This document shows positions 1-11,146 of a stretch of DNA of 64,000 nt, piece after piece. How positions within the stretch are numbered: position 1 is the first letter of the stretch; the number at the start of each line of letters is the position of its first letter. The notes under the pieces were generated by a model. The model saw only the letters and a program-made list of their open reading frames with translations. It did no database searches and was not told the origin of the DNA. The stretch spans positions 152,110-216,109 of the forward strand of contig CM034407.1 of NCBI GenBank assembly GCA_019925095.2, given 5' to 3'. A program made the position numbers and the translations under genes. The DNA is from Dendrolimus kikuchii. Taxonomy: Eukaryota; Arthropoda; Insecta; Lepidoptera; Lasiocampidae.

Positions 1-212
1 TATGGAACCTTAGGGAGAGGTTCAATATTTGTGCTGTTTGGAGTTGAACCATTGCACCCTTGAGGTCTATCGGCATTTGTAGCAAACCCTTTGACACTAC
101 CCGTGATCAGCAGGTTGACTCATTTTCGTCTAGCGAATTAGCATCGCCACGTCGTGTGGCAATGCAGCCAGCCTTCTGCGTACGCTTCCGTCTGACAGTG
201 ATTTGCTACATA
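1..212 (+). pseudogene. Decayed non-LTR retrotransposon C-terminal tail
   Basis: Translating across frameshifts gives a tail with GRGSIFVLFGVEPL early and RISIATSCGNAASLLRTLP at about 130-190. The same two blocks occur in better condition at 32215-32795 and 39178-39340, so this is a repeat, not a host gene. The block order (VPFGVETLGPW, then RISIAxQRGNAASLLGTLP) is one I associate with the end of ORF2-type proteins of insect non-LTR elements; I cannot name the clade. The copy runs off the left edge and carries frameshifts and stops. Confidence 0.6.
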
Positions 213-1794
213 ATCTATAAGTTTATATTAGCTTATTTAGGTTATGTTTAGGTATTTTATATTTGTTGGGCTGTTTAATGTATAGTTTCGTTTTGTAGGT
301 ATTTGACTAATGTGAATATGAATTCAAAGATTCCTTGTACCTCTACTATAATAAATTAGCAGTGGATCGAATTTGTACAATCAATGAATGAAAAATTGTA
401 AAAGTTGAATATTTGTCTGTTAGAGCATCACATGAAAACTACTATACCGATTTAAATGAAACTCAACACGGAGCTAGCTTATATCTAAGTATTATTATAA
501 GTAATATCACATCCATAAAATAAAAGGAACTATAGCCAAAGAGGCATCTGAAAGTAAAGATTCATTCATGGTTGCACTGCAGTCAGATTCTTTTGGTAAT
601 ACTGCTATAATTTACTAACAGCAAAGCGCAAAGCATTGTCATGGCGAAGAGAACAAAGTATCCCTGGGACTGCTAGTATATAATATTTAAACTATACTTT
701 GAGATATCATATCAGAAATTTTTATTACTATATAATTGTAAGTACAATAAATTGTGACTTAAAAAGGGTAAAATTCCCATGAGTGGCTGCACAATGAAAC
801 ATTTCTAAGTATGTGGTGAATATATGTGCAAGCACAGTTATGGCTCAGAAACCTACCAAGATAGCCTAATTCAATTAATTTAAAAAATGCTTGTAAATAA
901 AGCTGCTGTCTGATGAGTATTATTCAATTGGTTTAGTCTGGTTCGGTTGCATGATGAATAAAATATGCTATCAGCCAATGACTGTTTCAAATGCATTTCA
1001 AAAACATATAGGTATATCCAAACATAGACACTGTTAAACAATTAGTCATTTGTTATTAACCCATTTTCTTGGGTGAATTACAGGAAAATAATATCATAAT
1101 TATAAAGTGCAGACACTAAAATAATTTGAGATGGGGATATATCTTAACATGAGCATTTTAAATCACAAGTTCCATATCCAGACCTTTGTGTCTGAAGGTC
1201 ATAAATAGATCACAAGATGTCAACATTTGCATGGAAGAGAAGCACACTTGAATTGAGTGGACTGCAGTGTTAATTCAGGCAGCCTTTGGTTTGTTTAATT
1301 AAATCATATTAGTCCAATATGTATATTTATTCTTAGGAATCTAGAAAATATCATGGCCTAACTTCAGTGTCTGATTGCTTAGATTTCACATATATCACTG
1401 TCCATTATCAGTATAAACACCTATACTTAAAGATAATTATTATGATATGATATTTGGCCCCTGTTAAGTTGTGTAATGTTTATGTGTAGTACAAAATGTG
1501 ATTTTATATAATAGAAATATTGATATTTTTTTAAAGTTGAGCAATATCATTGAAAAAGATATCAAAGAAATGAAAGGGCTTCTTTAGCACAGTTGAAAAA
1601 TATTAATAGATCTCCACATTCTCCACACTTGATAGAATGACAATTGTTAAAGTCTTATAGGGGACATTATGCCATGCCATTGTTAACACCCTTCTAGTGA
1701 TTGGCACCCTCAGTCAATTTATTCAAGATAAAAACAAATCTAAATAGGTTTAGCAATACAATAATATATTATCAAAAATATGTATGTCTCTGCA
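213..1794. other. AT-rich non-coding stretch, nothing recognised
   Basis: No convincing exon, RNA gene or repeat boundary is seen on either strand. It probably lies inside the first intron of the GRAF-type gene whose first coding exon is at 7287-7446 on the minus strand. Confidence 0.4.
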
Positions 1795-1985
1795 GACCAC
1801 CGGCCAGTGAAATGGCCCAGACTTTTGGAGGGCTTCCATGGGGCCCTTTAGACAAATTTAATCTAAATGTGGAGTAACACTGACTGGCAATTATCCCTGT
1901 CTACACCATATCAAAATGCACCCAAGGACAAGCCCCGGCCGGTGTAGGATTCTTGTAGGGAATAAAAACTAAAGGTATTATTATT
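1795..1985. repeat. Dispersed repeat, copy 1 (also at 35733-36070)
   Basis: The core (GACAAGCCCCGGCC, ATTATCCCTGTC, CACCCAAGGACAAG) is shared with the longer copy at 35733-36070. It ends in an ATT microsatellite at 1978-1993. Family unknown; the simple 3' repeat suggests a retroposon. Confidence 0.6.
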
Positions 1986-2022
1986 ATTATTAACATCATC
2001 ATTGCGTGGCTACAAAATTAAA

Positions 2023-2035
2023 AGGTAAAGATTTA
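2023..2035. repeat. 13-bp direct repeat flanking the PLE palindrome (mate 6097-6109)
   Basis: AGGTAAAGATTTA is at 2023-2035, directly abutting the left arm, and again at 6097-6109, about 33 bases beyond the right arm. This is the size and position expected of a target-site duplication with extra bases at the right junction. It supports insertion of the palindrome as one event, but chance similarity in AT-rich DNA is not excluded. Confidence 0.5.
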
Positions 2036-2391
2036 ATAAAACTACGTTTTAACGGTTTTAAGCGCGGTAATTTTATTTGATTTTGGTTTTTCCGACGTTT
2101 CGGCCACTTTTCAGTGGCCGTGATCACGGAAGACAAAGATGTCAAGTGTCAACGAGTATTGTTAAAGTTTTATTTAGCCTACCGCCAACTTATTAATTTT
2201 AATCATTTAATTTTTAATTTTGTTTATGGTTATTATTTAATCTATGGGAGCCTAATCTAATTTACTACCGCTTCGCAACATGTTATGGCTTGAAGAGAAG
2301 AAGCGGCGCAAGAAACTCTTCAGCAAACATGCCTAGCTCTAATAATTTTATATAATATTAAAATGGGTGGAAGGAAAAATAAAAGTAATTA

Positions 2392-4060
2392 TCAGTCAAG
2401 TTGGTTTGTGTTCCGTTGTACGCAGAAAGAGCTCACAGTGTCTTGAGGTCTGGCAGCTGGTTTTTGCTGGGTTTGGGTCTTAATAGTTTTGATAATTGGA
2501 TCCCAAACAGGTGGTACTTGCCAACCATCTTCTCTATTGAAATTTGGGTGTTTTTTGATTTCAATAGCCTCACGCATCATTCTAGGTATGAAACGATTCT
2601 CTTTCGCGAGGATTTGTGGGTTATCGAATCTGATGTAGTGGTTGGGTTTATCCAGCGTGTGTTCACTGATCGCAGACTTCGTAGACCTTGTGTGTTTCAT
2701 GTCAGCAATGTGTTCTTTTACTCGTGTTTTTATGCTCCTCTTTGTTTGCCCAATGTATGACAATCCACACTCACAATCAAGCTTGTAAACCCCTGCATCC
2801 TGGAGTGGGATATTGCATTTCACAGGTCTCAGAAATTGGGTAATCTTTTTCTGCGGCTTGAAATATGTTTTGATTGAAGCTCGCCTGAGGATGTGACCAA
2901 TTCTGTCTGTGACCCCCTTGATGTAGGGTAGGGTAGCAGGGCACCGCTCAACTGAAGGTGGTTTGGGGCCTTTGTGACGTTGGTGTGGAGTCTTCAGCTG
3001 ATTGCGTTGTAGAACTCGCTTGACATGCTGAAGCTCTCCAGCTATGTGGTTCTCGTCACAAATTTTCTGTGCTCTCTGAAACAAAGATTTGCCCACGGTA
3101 GCTAACTGACTAGGATGGTGGTGAGACGAACCATTAAGGTATTTATCTGTATGGGTAGGTTTCCTATACACCGTATGACCAAGAGTATTGTCAGGGTTCC
3201 TTAGGATGAGCACATCCAGAAAAGCTAATTTATTATTTGCCTCTAGTTCCATAGTAAATTTAATATTACTGCTAATGGAATTGAGATGATCTAGAAATGC
3301 AGAGACTTTATCGTTTGGGAGGACGGCAAAAGTATCGTCTACGTACCTTTTATACATCTTCGGCTTAGCCGGAGCGGTATCCAGTGCCTTCTGCTCGAAG
3401 TCTTCCATAAAAATGTCAGCTACGACAGGAGACACCGGTGAGCCCATGGCTACACCGTTGATTTGGTCGTAGAAGCCGTAGTCCCACACGAAATAGCCAG
3501 ATGTGAGGCAATGTTTTAGTAGATCTGCATATTCCTCAGGCATGTTATTATCTATTAGCTTCCTTTTGACAATCTCAATGCAGTCTTCCACTGGTAAACT
3601 GGTAAATAAGGACTGGACATCAAAACTGACTAGTACTTCATCCTCAGCCAATGTCAAATTTTCAATTGCGCTGATGAAGTCGAAGGAATCCTTGACATGG
3701 TAGGGTGTGTTGCCGCGGAGATTGTTGAGTGTCTTCGCGAGATGTTGTGCCAGTCTGTATGTTGGTGAGTCAAGCTGGCTAACTATAGGGCGCAAGGGGA
3801 TGTTGTTTTTGTGAATTTTAGGTAACCCATACAGTTTAGGCGCTTTGGCGCAAGATGGTGTGAGTGCGGATACGTCTATGCTTAATTTTTCGGAGTGTTT
3901 TTTCATAACCGCGATTGTTTGTTTGGTTACTTTATCCGTGGGGTCAGTTTTGACCTTTTTATAAGTGCTTTCGTCCGATAAAAGATCTTGTATTTTACTA
4001 TTGTAATCAGACGTATCCATGACGACAGTCGCGTTACCTTTATCTGCACGGAGCACGGTT
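2392..4060 (-). CDS. Penelope-like reverse transcriptase with GIY-YIG endonuclease, left arm, 5'-truncated
   Basis: This is an open frame of about 554 codons coding a Penelope-type retroelement protein. From the N-end it shows the ADKGNATVVMD block, the KLYGLPKIHK block, SFDVQSLFTSLPV (catalytic motif A), NGVAMGSPVSPVVADIF (motif B), RYVDDTFAV (motif C with the catalytic YVDD near residue 238), LAFLDVLILR, and a thumb region. A GIY-YIG nuclease follows from about residue 423, with VYKLDCEC and YIGQTKRSIKTRVKEH. There is no natural start: the frame opens with GTG at the truncation point, and full-length PLE proteins are usually several hundred residues longer at the N-end. RT and nuclease motifs are intact, so the truncation is recent, but the copy should be unable to move alone. 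Confidence 0.92.
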
Positions 4061-4093
4061 ATTTCTGGTTTATTGCGTATATATATAATATAT

Positions 4094-5705
4094 AACCGTG
4101 CTCCGTGCAGATAAAGGTAACGCGACTGTCAAAAGGTCAAAGGTCAAAACTGACCCCACGGATAAAGTAACCAAACAAACAATCGCGGTTATGAAAAAAC
4201 ACTCCGAAAAATTAAGCATAGACGTATCCGCACTCACACCATCTTGCGCCAAAGCGCCTAAACTGTATGGGTTACCTAAAATTCACAAAAACAACATCCC
4301 CTTGCGCCCTATAGTTAGCCAGCTTGACTCACCAACATACAGACTGGCACAACATCTCGCGAAGACACTCAACAATCTCCGCGGCAACACACCCTACCAT
4401 GTCAAGGATTCCTTCGACTTCATCAGCGCAATTGAAAATTTGACATTGGCTGAGGATGAAGTACTAGTCAGTTTTGATGTCCAGTCCTTATTTACCAGTT
4501 TACCAGTGGAAGACTGCATTGAGATTGTCAAAAGGAAGCTAATAGATAATAACATGCCTGAGGAATATGCAGATCTACTAAAACATTGCCTCACATCTGG
4601 CTATTTCGTGTGGGACTACGGCTTCTACGACCAAATCAACGGTGTAGCCATGGGCTCACCGGTGTCTCCTGTCGTAGCTGACATTTTTATGGAAGACTTC
4701 GAGCAGAAGGCACTGGATACCGCTCCGGCTAAGCCGAAGATGTATAAAAGGTACGTAGACGATACTTTTGCCGTCCTCCCAAACGATAAAGTCTCTGCAT
4801 TTCTAGATCATCTCAATTCCATTAGCAGTAATATTAAATTTACTATGGAACTAGAGGCAAATAATAAATTAGCTTTTCTGGATGTGCTCATCCTAAGGAA
4901 CCCTGACAATACTCTTGGTCATACGGTGTATAGGAAACCTACCCATACAGATAAATACCTTAATGGTTCGTCTCACCACCATCCTAGTCAGTTAGCTACC
5001 GTGGGCAAATCTTTGTTTCAGAGAGCACAGAAAATTTGTGACGAGAACCACATAGCTGGAGAGCTTCAGCATGTCAAGCGAGTTCTACAACGCAATCAGC
5101 TGAAGACTCCACACCAACGTCACAAAGGCCCCAAACCACCTTCAGTTGAGCGGTGCCCTGCTACCCTACCCTACATCAAGGGGGTCACAGACAGAATTGG
5201 TCACATCCTCAGGCGAGCTTCAATCAAAACATATTTCAAGCCGCAGAAAAAGATTACCCAATTTCTGAGACCTGTGAAATGCAATATCCCACTCCAGGAT
5301 GCAGGGGTTTACAAGCTTGATTGTGAGTGTGGATTGTCATACATTGGGCAAACAAAGAGGAGCATAAAAACACGAGTAAAAGAACACATTGCTGACATGA
5401 AACACACAAGGTCTACGAAGTCTGCGATCAGTGAACACACGCTGGATAAACCCAACCACTACATCAGATTCGATAACCCACAAATCCTCGCGAAAGAGAA
5501 TCGTTTCATACCTAGAATGATGCGTGAGGCTATTGAAATCAAAAAACACCCAAATTTCAATAGAGAAGATGGTTGGCAAGTACCACCTGTTTGGGATCCA
5601 ATTATCAAAACTATTAAGACCCAAACCCAGCAAAAACCAGCTGCCAGACCTCAAGACACTGTGAGCTCTTTCTGCGTACAACGGAACACAAACCAACTTG
5701 ACTGA
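4094..5705 (+). CDS. Penelope-like reverse transcriptase with GIY-YIG endonuclease, right arm, 5'-truncated
   Basis: Mirror copy of the left-arm protein, 535 codons from the same GTG at 4098. After residue 11 the segment coding VMDTSDYNSKIQDLLSDEST is missing. It is replaced by three residues (KRS) through a net 57-base loss that keeps the frame; from KVKTD onward the two proteins are identical. YVDD lies near residue 219 and the GIY-YIG block from about residue 404. Identity over some 1.6 kb points to recent duplication or ongoing conversion between arms. Like its mate it lacks the N-terminal part and a real initiation codon. Confidence 0.92.
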
Positions 5706-5944
5706 TAATTACTTTTATTTTTCCTTCCACCCATTTTAATATTATATAAAATTATTAGAGCTAGGCATGTTTGCTGAAGAGTTTCTTGCGCCGCTTCTTC
5801 TCTTCAAGCCATAACATGTTGCGAAGCGGTAGTAAATTAGATTAGGCTCCCATAGATTAAATAATAACCATAAACAAAATTAAAAATTAAATGATTAAAA
5901 TTAATAAGTTGGCGGTAGGCTAAATAAAACTTTAACAATACTCG

Positions 5945-6010
5945 TTGACACTTGACATCTTTGTCTTCCGTGATCACGGCCACTGAAAAGTGGCCGAAAC
6001 GTCGGAAAAA
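5945..6010 (+). other. PLE 3' hairpin, possible degraded hammerhead-ribozyme motif
   Basis: The 3' UTR holds a hairpin GGCCAC-TGAAAA-GTGGCC directly followed by GAAACGTC. Penelope-like elements are known to carry minimal hammerhead ribozymes with a CUGANGA...GAAAC core near their ends. CTGAAAAGTGGCCGAAAC resembles that core but departs from CUGANGA, so activity is doubtful. The same block recurs at 2092-2150 (minus), 26865-26905 (plus) and, in part, 45940-45965 (minus). Confidence 0.35.
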
Positions 6011-6109
6011 CCAAAATCAAATAAAATTACCGCGCTTAAAACCGTTAAAACGTAGTTTTATTATGTATACAAGTCGCGAAAACTTAAGAAAATATTAGGT
6101 AAAGATTTA

Positions 6110-7286
6110 TTAATGTTTTGAATAAATTTATATTTTGCCAATTACTGAAGGGACAAAAACCAATCACAGTATATTTTACCCTATTTCAATTTAATGTAAT
6201 GCAAAAATAAAAATGTGTTACACTGTAATAAGTGGGTATTTGAAAGTGAAATCACTTGAAACACTTTTTACCATTGCACAAATCATCTATCCTCATTGAT
6301 TTTGTAGGACAATAGTAAATTCACAATTTTAATTAATCAAATATTTAATTAATATTTAAACAATAATTAAAATTATTTCTATAATGAATTGTTGAAAGAC
6401 GATAACAAGATATTTTGAGGCCTGCTTTTATATATGAATACTGTTTTAGAATTTATGTAATATGTGTTAAATACCCTGTTTTCACTTTTTCCTCCTACGT
6501 AATGGGTGACTGGTTTCATATTTATTTGTTTTATATACTTAATACTTTTATATCCACAATGTTATAAGACAAAAGTAAGAATGCTCAATTTATGTTTTTA
6601 TCAAAGGGGAAGCTCCTAGCCTCCCAGAAATAGCGGCCGGAATTGCAGTCAAGAAGGTCAGTCAATCTAACAAGGCAATTACAAGTACATGTTTTGTGAT
6701 AGCAAGCACAACAAGCACTTATTATTATATCACTCTACCTCACCATTTTAAAATCTCTTTGAGTATTCACTTTTACTCCTAAATATATTTGTAAAAGTTG
6801 TATTGGTCACTTTAATGGTTGTGTGACATTTGCAAATACATGAATATGCAATCACAAGGCTATTTGAATGGCTAAGCTTAACAAATAAAATGTTATTCTA
6901 ATCAGAGTAAACACATGAAACATCTATATTACCAACAAAATAAAAAGCATTAATAACACTTAAGAACAAAGAGATACAAAAGAAGTGTCTTATTTACTCA
7001 AGAAAGAAACAACATACTAATTTTGTCTGTATGTAAAAATCATACATTGTTAATTTATTTAGAACTTCTTAAATTGAGAAATTATGATATAGTGTGTTAA
7101 TATTACTGGAATTTTAATTATGATTGATGTATTAGTGTAAGACTGGATTGTGCTTAGCTGAGTTTAGATAACACAGCAAATACCAAAACACTAGATAAAG
7201 CAGCACAATTTAAAGTTAATTGACAATATTTTGGATTAAGTGGATAGGCGCACTTAAGTAAAGCGCTAAAAGGTGGGTGCACTTAC
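6110..7286. other. Non-coding stretch, probably GRAF intron 1, with one weak exon candidate
   Basis: AT-rich with no repeat recognised. The only exon-like piece is 6607-6656 on plus: ATCAAAG acceptor, open in one frame (PEIAAGIAVKK), then GTCAGT. The minus strand is also open there, so coding is unproven. Confidence 0.35.
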
Positions 7287-7446
7287 GCTTCGCCGCCTGC
7301 ACGACATCCTTGACTTCCTTGATGAGCCGCTTGATCTGCTGGCTGGTGCGCTCGAGCTCCTTCTCGTGCCGCTGCAGGTTCTCACGGAAGTGCGGGCTGT
7401 CAGCTAGGCACTCGGTGAACTCCAGCGGCTGCAGGCCTACGCCCAT
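7287..7446 (-). CDS. Graf: First coding exon of a GRAF/oligophrenin-type RhoGAP (BAR domain start)
   Basis: The exon starts at ATG 7446 and reads MGVGLQPLEFTECLADSPHF, then ENLQRHEKELERT and QQIKRLIKEVKDVVQAAK. It ends at a good donor (C|GTAAGT, 7287/7286) in phase 1. The LEFxECxxDSPxFRExLxxHExELxxT pattern is the conserved N-terminus of the GRAF/oligophrenin family: BAR-PH-RhoGAP(-SH3) proteins that bind curved membranes and switch off RhoA/Cdc42, with roles in clathrin-independent endocytosis. The 53 residues cover only the first part of the BAR domain. No second exon was found to the left, so intron 1 probably spans at least 7.2 kb, contains the Penelope palindrome, and the gene leaves the window. 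The upstream in-frame GTG is not a likely start. Confidence 0.82.
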
Positions 7447-7982
7447 CGTCACCCAATGGCGCTTCGATCGCTCACGGTCACTACACCATGCACTTTCACC
7501 GACCGCCCTTTATCAACAACATCGCGGGACACACTTTTTCCACTCAAATGGACGGAACTAGTAAACCGATGTATGGCTTATACGTACTAGTTAAACAATA
7601 CTCTTAATAATACTATAATTGACAAATATTTCGTTGGGATATGTATTAGATGGTTGCTGCGTAGTGTAGAGCTGGAATGTCGCTACGCGCTTGTCTGTTT
7701 GACGTTTATTATTGTCATCCCCATCAATGTAGTAAGTATAATAATCACAAAATACTAGGCCCGATTTGACAGTTTTCATTATAACATTTAGGGATTGAAA
7801 CCTCTAAATCGTTAACCGATCATTACGAGAAATTGATTAAAAACTATAACGACTATCTGGTCATTTGATTTATTTTAAGTTACTTAATTACTTTTTGTGT
7901 CACACGAATACCTCACAAAATCGATATGGAGTGCGAAAATTATGTTCGCGTTCCTCGTGCATTTATCACGCACCACTATTAA
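7447..7982. promoter_or_regulatory. Upstream region of the GRAF-type gene
   Basis: About 500 bases lie between the GRAF start codon and a SINE. This should contain its 5' UTR and perhaps promoter. No TATA box in a convincing position was identified and the transcript start is unknown. Confidence 0.3.
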
Positions 7983-8215
7983 TCTATAATAATAATAATC
8001 GGCAGACAAACACACATATTGTATATCCCCAAATTAAGCAAGTTACGCTTGTGTTATGGGTAATATACAACGGACTACTCTCTGGCCGATCCCAGACACC
8101 CAAACCATAGTAAATAACAGAGAAAATACGTTTCTGAAATTTACTATACCAGGAATCGAACCCGCAACGCAGAGGTTGCAGTGAGGTACGGCGGCAAATC
8201 TAAAAATCTCATTCA
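7983..8215 (-). mobile_element. tRNA-derived SINE (family 1, longer copy)
   Basis: On the minus strand the head has a tRNA-like B box (GGGTTCGATTCCTGG near 8152-8166) and the body ends in an ATT repeat at about 7988-7999. The body matches 17345-17490 (CGGCAGACAAACACACA, TTACGCTTGTGTTATGGGTA, GGCCGATCCCAG). It is a pol III-type SINE, not a functional tRNA. Confidence 0.7.
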
Positions 8216-9128
8216 ATAAAAAATCTATTAAATGTTTATGATTTCACCTATATAATAAATATTTATTAAATCGTTTTTGTTTTTAATACATATATGTACT
8301 ATTATTTAGTATAAATACATAAATGATATAAGTCTATAGATGACGGTAACCACTCTCCATTAGGTGGGTCGCAAGCCTCTTTTATACTCTAGGTATAAAA
8401 ATACACCTAAATAAATTTATGTCGAGGCCTGCAGCACCTTATCGAAAATCGAAAAAGGTTGAGTATTGCTACCTTAGAACGTAACTGTTTACGGGACTTC
8501 ATCACAGACTAAAACGATATAACAGAATTAATTTAAAAAATCATGTTATTTGGTGGAAAATAATAATTGAAATATATTTTATATCATAATTTCATGCACG
8601 ATTAAAAGAATTATGCATATTATTATCTAAATAAATAAATAGTTATTGGCTTTCAGTTTTGTCAATTTCATGTAAAGTTATATTCTATTGACATTCTTAA
8701 ATGTCAAGTCGGGCTTTTTATTTTGTGATTATTATAATAGGTACAATATTCAAGACTGTTAATGTCAAATTAAACACCAGTGTTGCAACGCTAATAACCT
8801 CAAAATACTACAATTCGTTTATTGCAGCAGTTTCAAATCCGTATTACAAAAAAGTACCCAGCACATTCACGTGCAAACCAACATTGAAATGAGAATCTGT
8901 GCTACTTAAAAAATACTTTTGAAAAAAAGTGCAAAGACAAAATAAGATCGACGAAAAGTGTATAGCGCGTATATACTGACCAAACGAATGCCAACAAATG
9001 GATTTCACTCATTTACCTTCATTGCCCTCAATGCACAACAAGACAACCTAACGAACAACACACATAGTACATTAATATATTAGAAGAAAACGACATTTCG
9101 CTGAAAGCCGACGATAGTCCATTGGTAT
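8216..9128. other. Non-coding AT-rich stretch
   Basis: No exon or repeat boundary recognised. A 63-codon open frame at 8701-8892 has no recognisable motif and is treated as chance. Confidence 0.35.
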
Positions 9129-9284
9129 TTCCTTGGCAATACGGATTACTGCATTGCCAAGGAAGTAAGTTTGGTCAAATTATTTGATTCCTTTGATTAT
9201 AACTATATTACCCCTTAATAGTTATAATGAAAGGATTCAATTCAATTCAGGATGTCATTAAAATCAAATAATTTGGCCAAACTT
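9129..9284. repeat. Two adjacent inverted repeats (fold-back)
   Basis: TTCCTTGGCAAT (9129-9140) pairs with ATTGCCAAGGAA (9153-9164). TTGGTCAAATTATTTGATT (9171-9189) pairs with AATCAAATAATTTGGCCAA (9262-9280). This is probably the remnant of a fold-back element just outside the THAP/YqaJ element. Confidence 0.6.
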
Positions 9285-10089
9285 TTTAAAACATTCTTCT
9301 ATCTTTAAAACTTTTGTCGTAGCAAACTTGATCGAAAATCACGTTTGGATCTCCATTATTACGTCCATATACTTAGTAGAAATCAACATAGTTATTCTAA
9401 ACTTATTAGAAATAAGAACTAATTTCGATGGTCATTATTTTTAGTAGTTTGACAGTATGAAAAATATAGGCAGATTTTTATATATATCGTAGATTACGAT
9501 CTAAATATGTCAAAAATAAATTGTTTTAATTAAAATAATAAATATTAATTTATATTTTTGAGAAATAAAATCGTTACATTGCAGCCATTAGTCACGTGAC
9601 AATGAACGCCAATCAGAGCGCGTGACGTCATAGTGTGCAAAACACAACAAGTTGATAATGAATTCTCAGTGAAAATTCATCGTTTTCCAGTAATTTTGCT
9701 GTAAAATAATAGTATTTCCATTGTTATACACTGTGTTCATACCACTACAACAACCAGTTATAATAAATGCAAGTTTTATAAAAGCAAATACCAGTAGGTA
9801 ATTTGCCAAAAATCGACGTTGTTATGCTGGGTGCCTTTTTCGCAACTAACACCAATTTGTGCTCTTAAAACTTCTGTGTAAGTATATAACATCACAAACT
9901 ACTATGGATACTACGTATTATAACATTAAACAATAGCACTTAGTGTTAAAATTGTGATTAAGATATGGCAAAGTATTATTTTTTAATAATTATTTTTGAG
10001 GTTATGATAATTTTAATATTCGTAAATGTTGATGCTAATGGTGAAATTTCTTTTGTAGATCATCGCGAGTATGTTATGGAGATGACGCC

Positions 10090-10985
10090 ATAAGTTATGT
10101 GCATTTGAAACGTGATTGCAAACTCCTGTATTGTAAAGTGTAAAATATACCCAGATCATAAAGTGCTATCGAAATTATCGTCATCGCAGGAGTGAAGAAC
10201 CAGTATGCACTTCTGCGGACTGTTATTGGAAAAAATCGAAGCTGTCACAACTGTGAACCAGTTTAAAATATGTAGTAGTAACCCTAGTTTACCATCAAAT
10301 TCAAATGTACTTATAAGTTTTTAGAAGAAGGACGAAAAATGAAACTTGAGGATTGTGCATTATTTAAATATCAACATAATTCTGTTCTCAGTGATACAGC
10401 CAGCACTTTAATGTATCAACTTGTTTTAAAATATAATGAAAAATGTGAGTCATTTTTAAGAAATACAGTAATATCAGATGCTGTCATTAAAAAATTTAAG
10501 TGGAAACAAGGGAGTAATTTAAAAGCAGTCTTTGGCATGAATTAAGATATGGATGGATAACAGCATCACAGGCTTTTGAAGTAAGTAGATGCAAGACCCA
10601 CAGTCAGAGAAAATTTGGAGCTGAAACTTCATAAAAAAAATTAAGAAATGTGGTCTCATATTAAGTCAACAATATCCAATGACTGCTGGTTCACCGGATG
10701 GTACATGTGAAAATTGCATAGTAGAAATTAAGTGTCTCTACAGTACAAACCATATTCAAACTATATTAAAGATGGGAAGCCTACAAACAAATATACTCAA
10801 TTACAAATATGAATATATTTGACTGCTGTGGAAACATGTATATTTTGTGTAACGGATCTAGATTTTTCTAATAGTAAAAAATTTAAACTTTCTGTGTAGC
10901 AATCAGTTATGAATATGTTAGTGATCTTATTACTGACAACTTGTTACCATTTTGGAAATGCCATGTGTATCCATTACTTTATCAA
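10090..10985 (+). pseudogene. SWIM zinc finger / YqaJ-type exonuclease pseudogene
   Basis: The frame is broken by several stops and shifts but keeps clear blocks in order. RRSEEPVCTSADCYWKKSKL (about 10180-10240) is the segment that follows the SWIM finger in insect SWIM-YqaJ proteins. WHELRYGWITASQAFEVSRC (about 10526-10590) is the YqaJ W-x-x-x-R-x-G-x-I-T-A-S start. QQYPMTAGSPDGTCENCIVEIKC at about 10666-10735 carries the SPDG and E-I-K catalytic motifs (Asp, then Glu-x-Lys). IYLTAVETCIFCVTDLDFSN (about 10810-10872) is a further conserved strand. YqaJ proteins are metal-dependent 5'-3' exonucleases of the lambda-exo fold; here the reading frame is dead. The 68-codon ORF at 10339-10545 is one undamaged part of it, just upstream of the WHELR block. 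Confidence 0.75.
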
Positions 10986-11146
10986 AACATATAAAGTAAC
11001 CACTAGGTAGGTTCTGATCTCATCATTTTATAATAAAATAAAACACAAAATGATTTTGGAGTTTCATTTAATGAGGCAATCTTATAAATTAACTAAACTA
11101 CCATGCTCTAGGGCTAGGGTAACTAGGTTAGTTCATGACTACTTAA

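Larger units (their letters stand above)
2034..6063. mobile_element. Penelope-like element: 4-kb inverted dimer (palindrome)
   Basis: Positions 2034 and 6063 are the outer ends of a long palindrome (paired coordinates sum to 8097). The two arms hold the same 5'-truncated Penelope-like element, tail-out and head-to-head, around a 33-bp spacer at 4061-4093. Each arm has the RT/GIY-YIG ORF, then a roughly 330-base 3' UTR ending in CGTAGTTTTATTA. Both arms are truncated at the same point, just upstream of the RT ADKGN block. The only clear difference is near the centre: the right arm lacks about 66 bases and has a short AAAGGTCA duplication. Inverted and partial head-to-head copies are known for Penelope elements of flies. 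The element probably lies in intron 1 of the GRAF-type gene. Confidence 0.9.

Noticed and set aside
2401..5696. 119- and 66-codon ORFs opposite the Penelope-like genes
   Set aside because: They are antisense shadows, present as identical pairs because of the palindrome.
2034..6063. Palindrome as a pure sequencing or assembly chimera
   Set aside because: The two outer flanks are different unique DNA, a 13-base direct repeat brackets it, and the arms differ by a real indel; still, long reads should confirm it.
9619..9644. TGACGTCA as a functional cAMP-response promoter element
   Set aside because: It lies in the inverted repeat of the mobile element and recurs at its other end; no host gene start is nearby.
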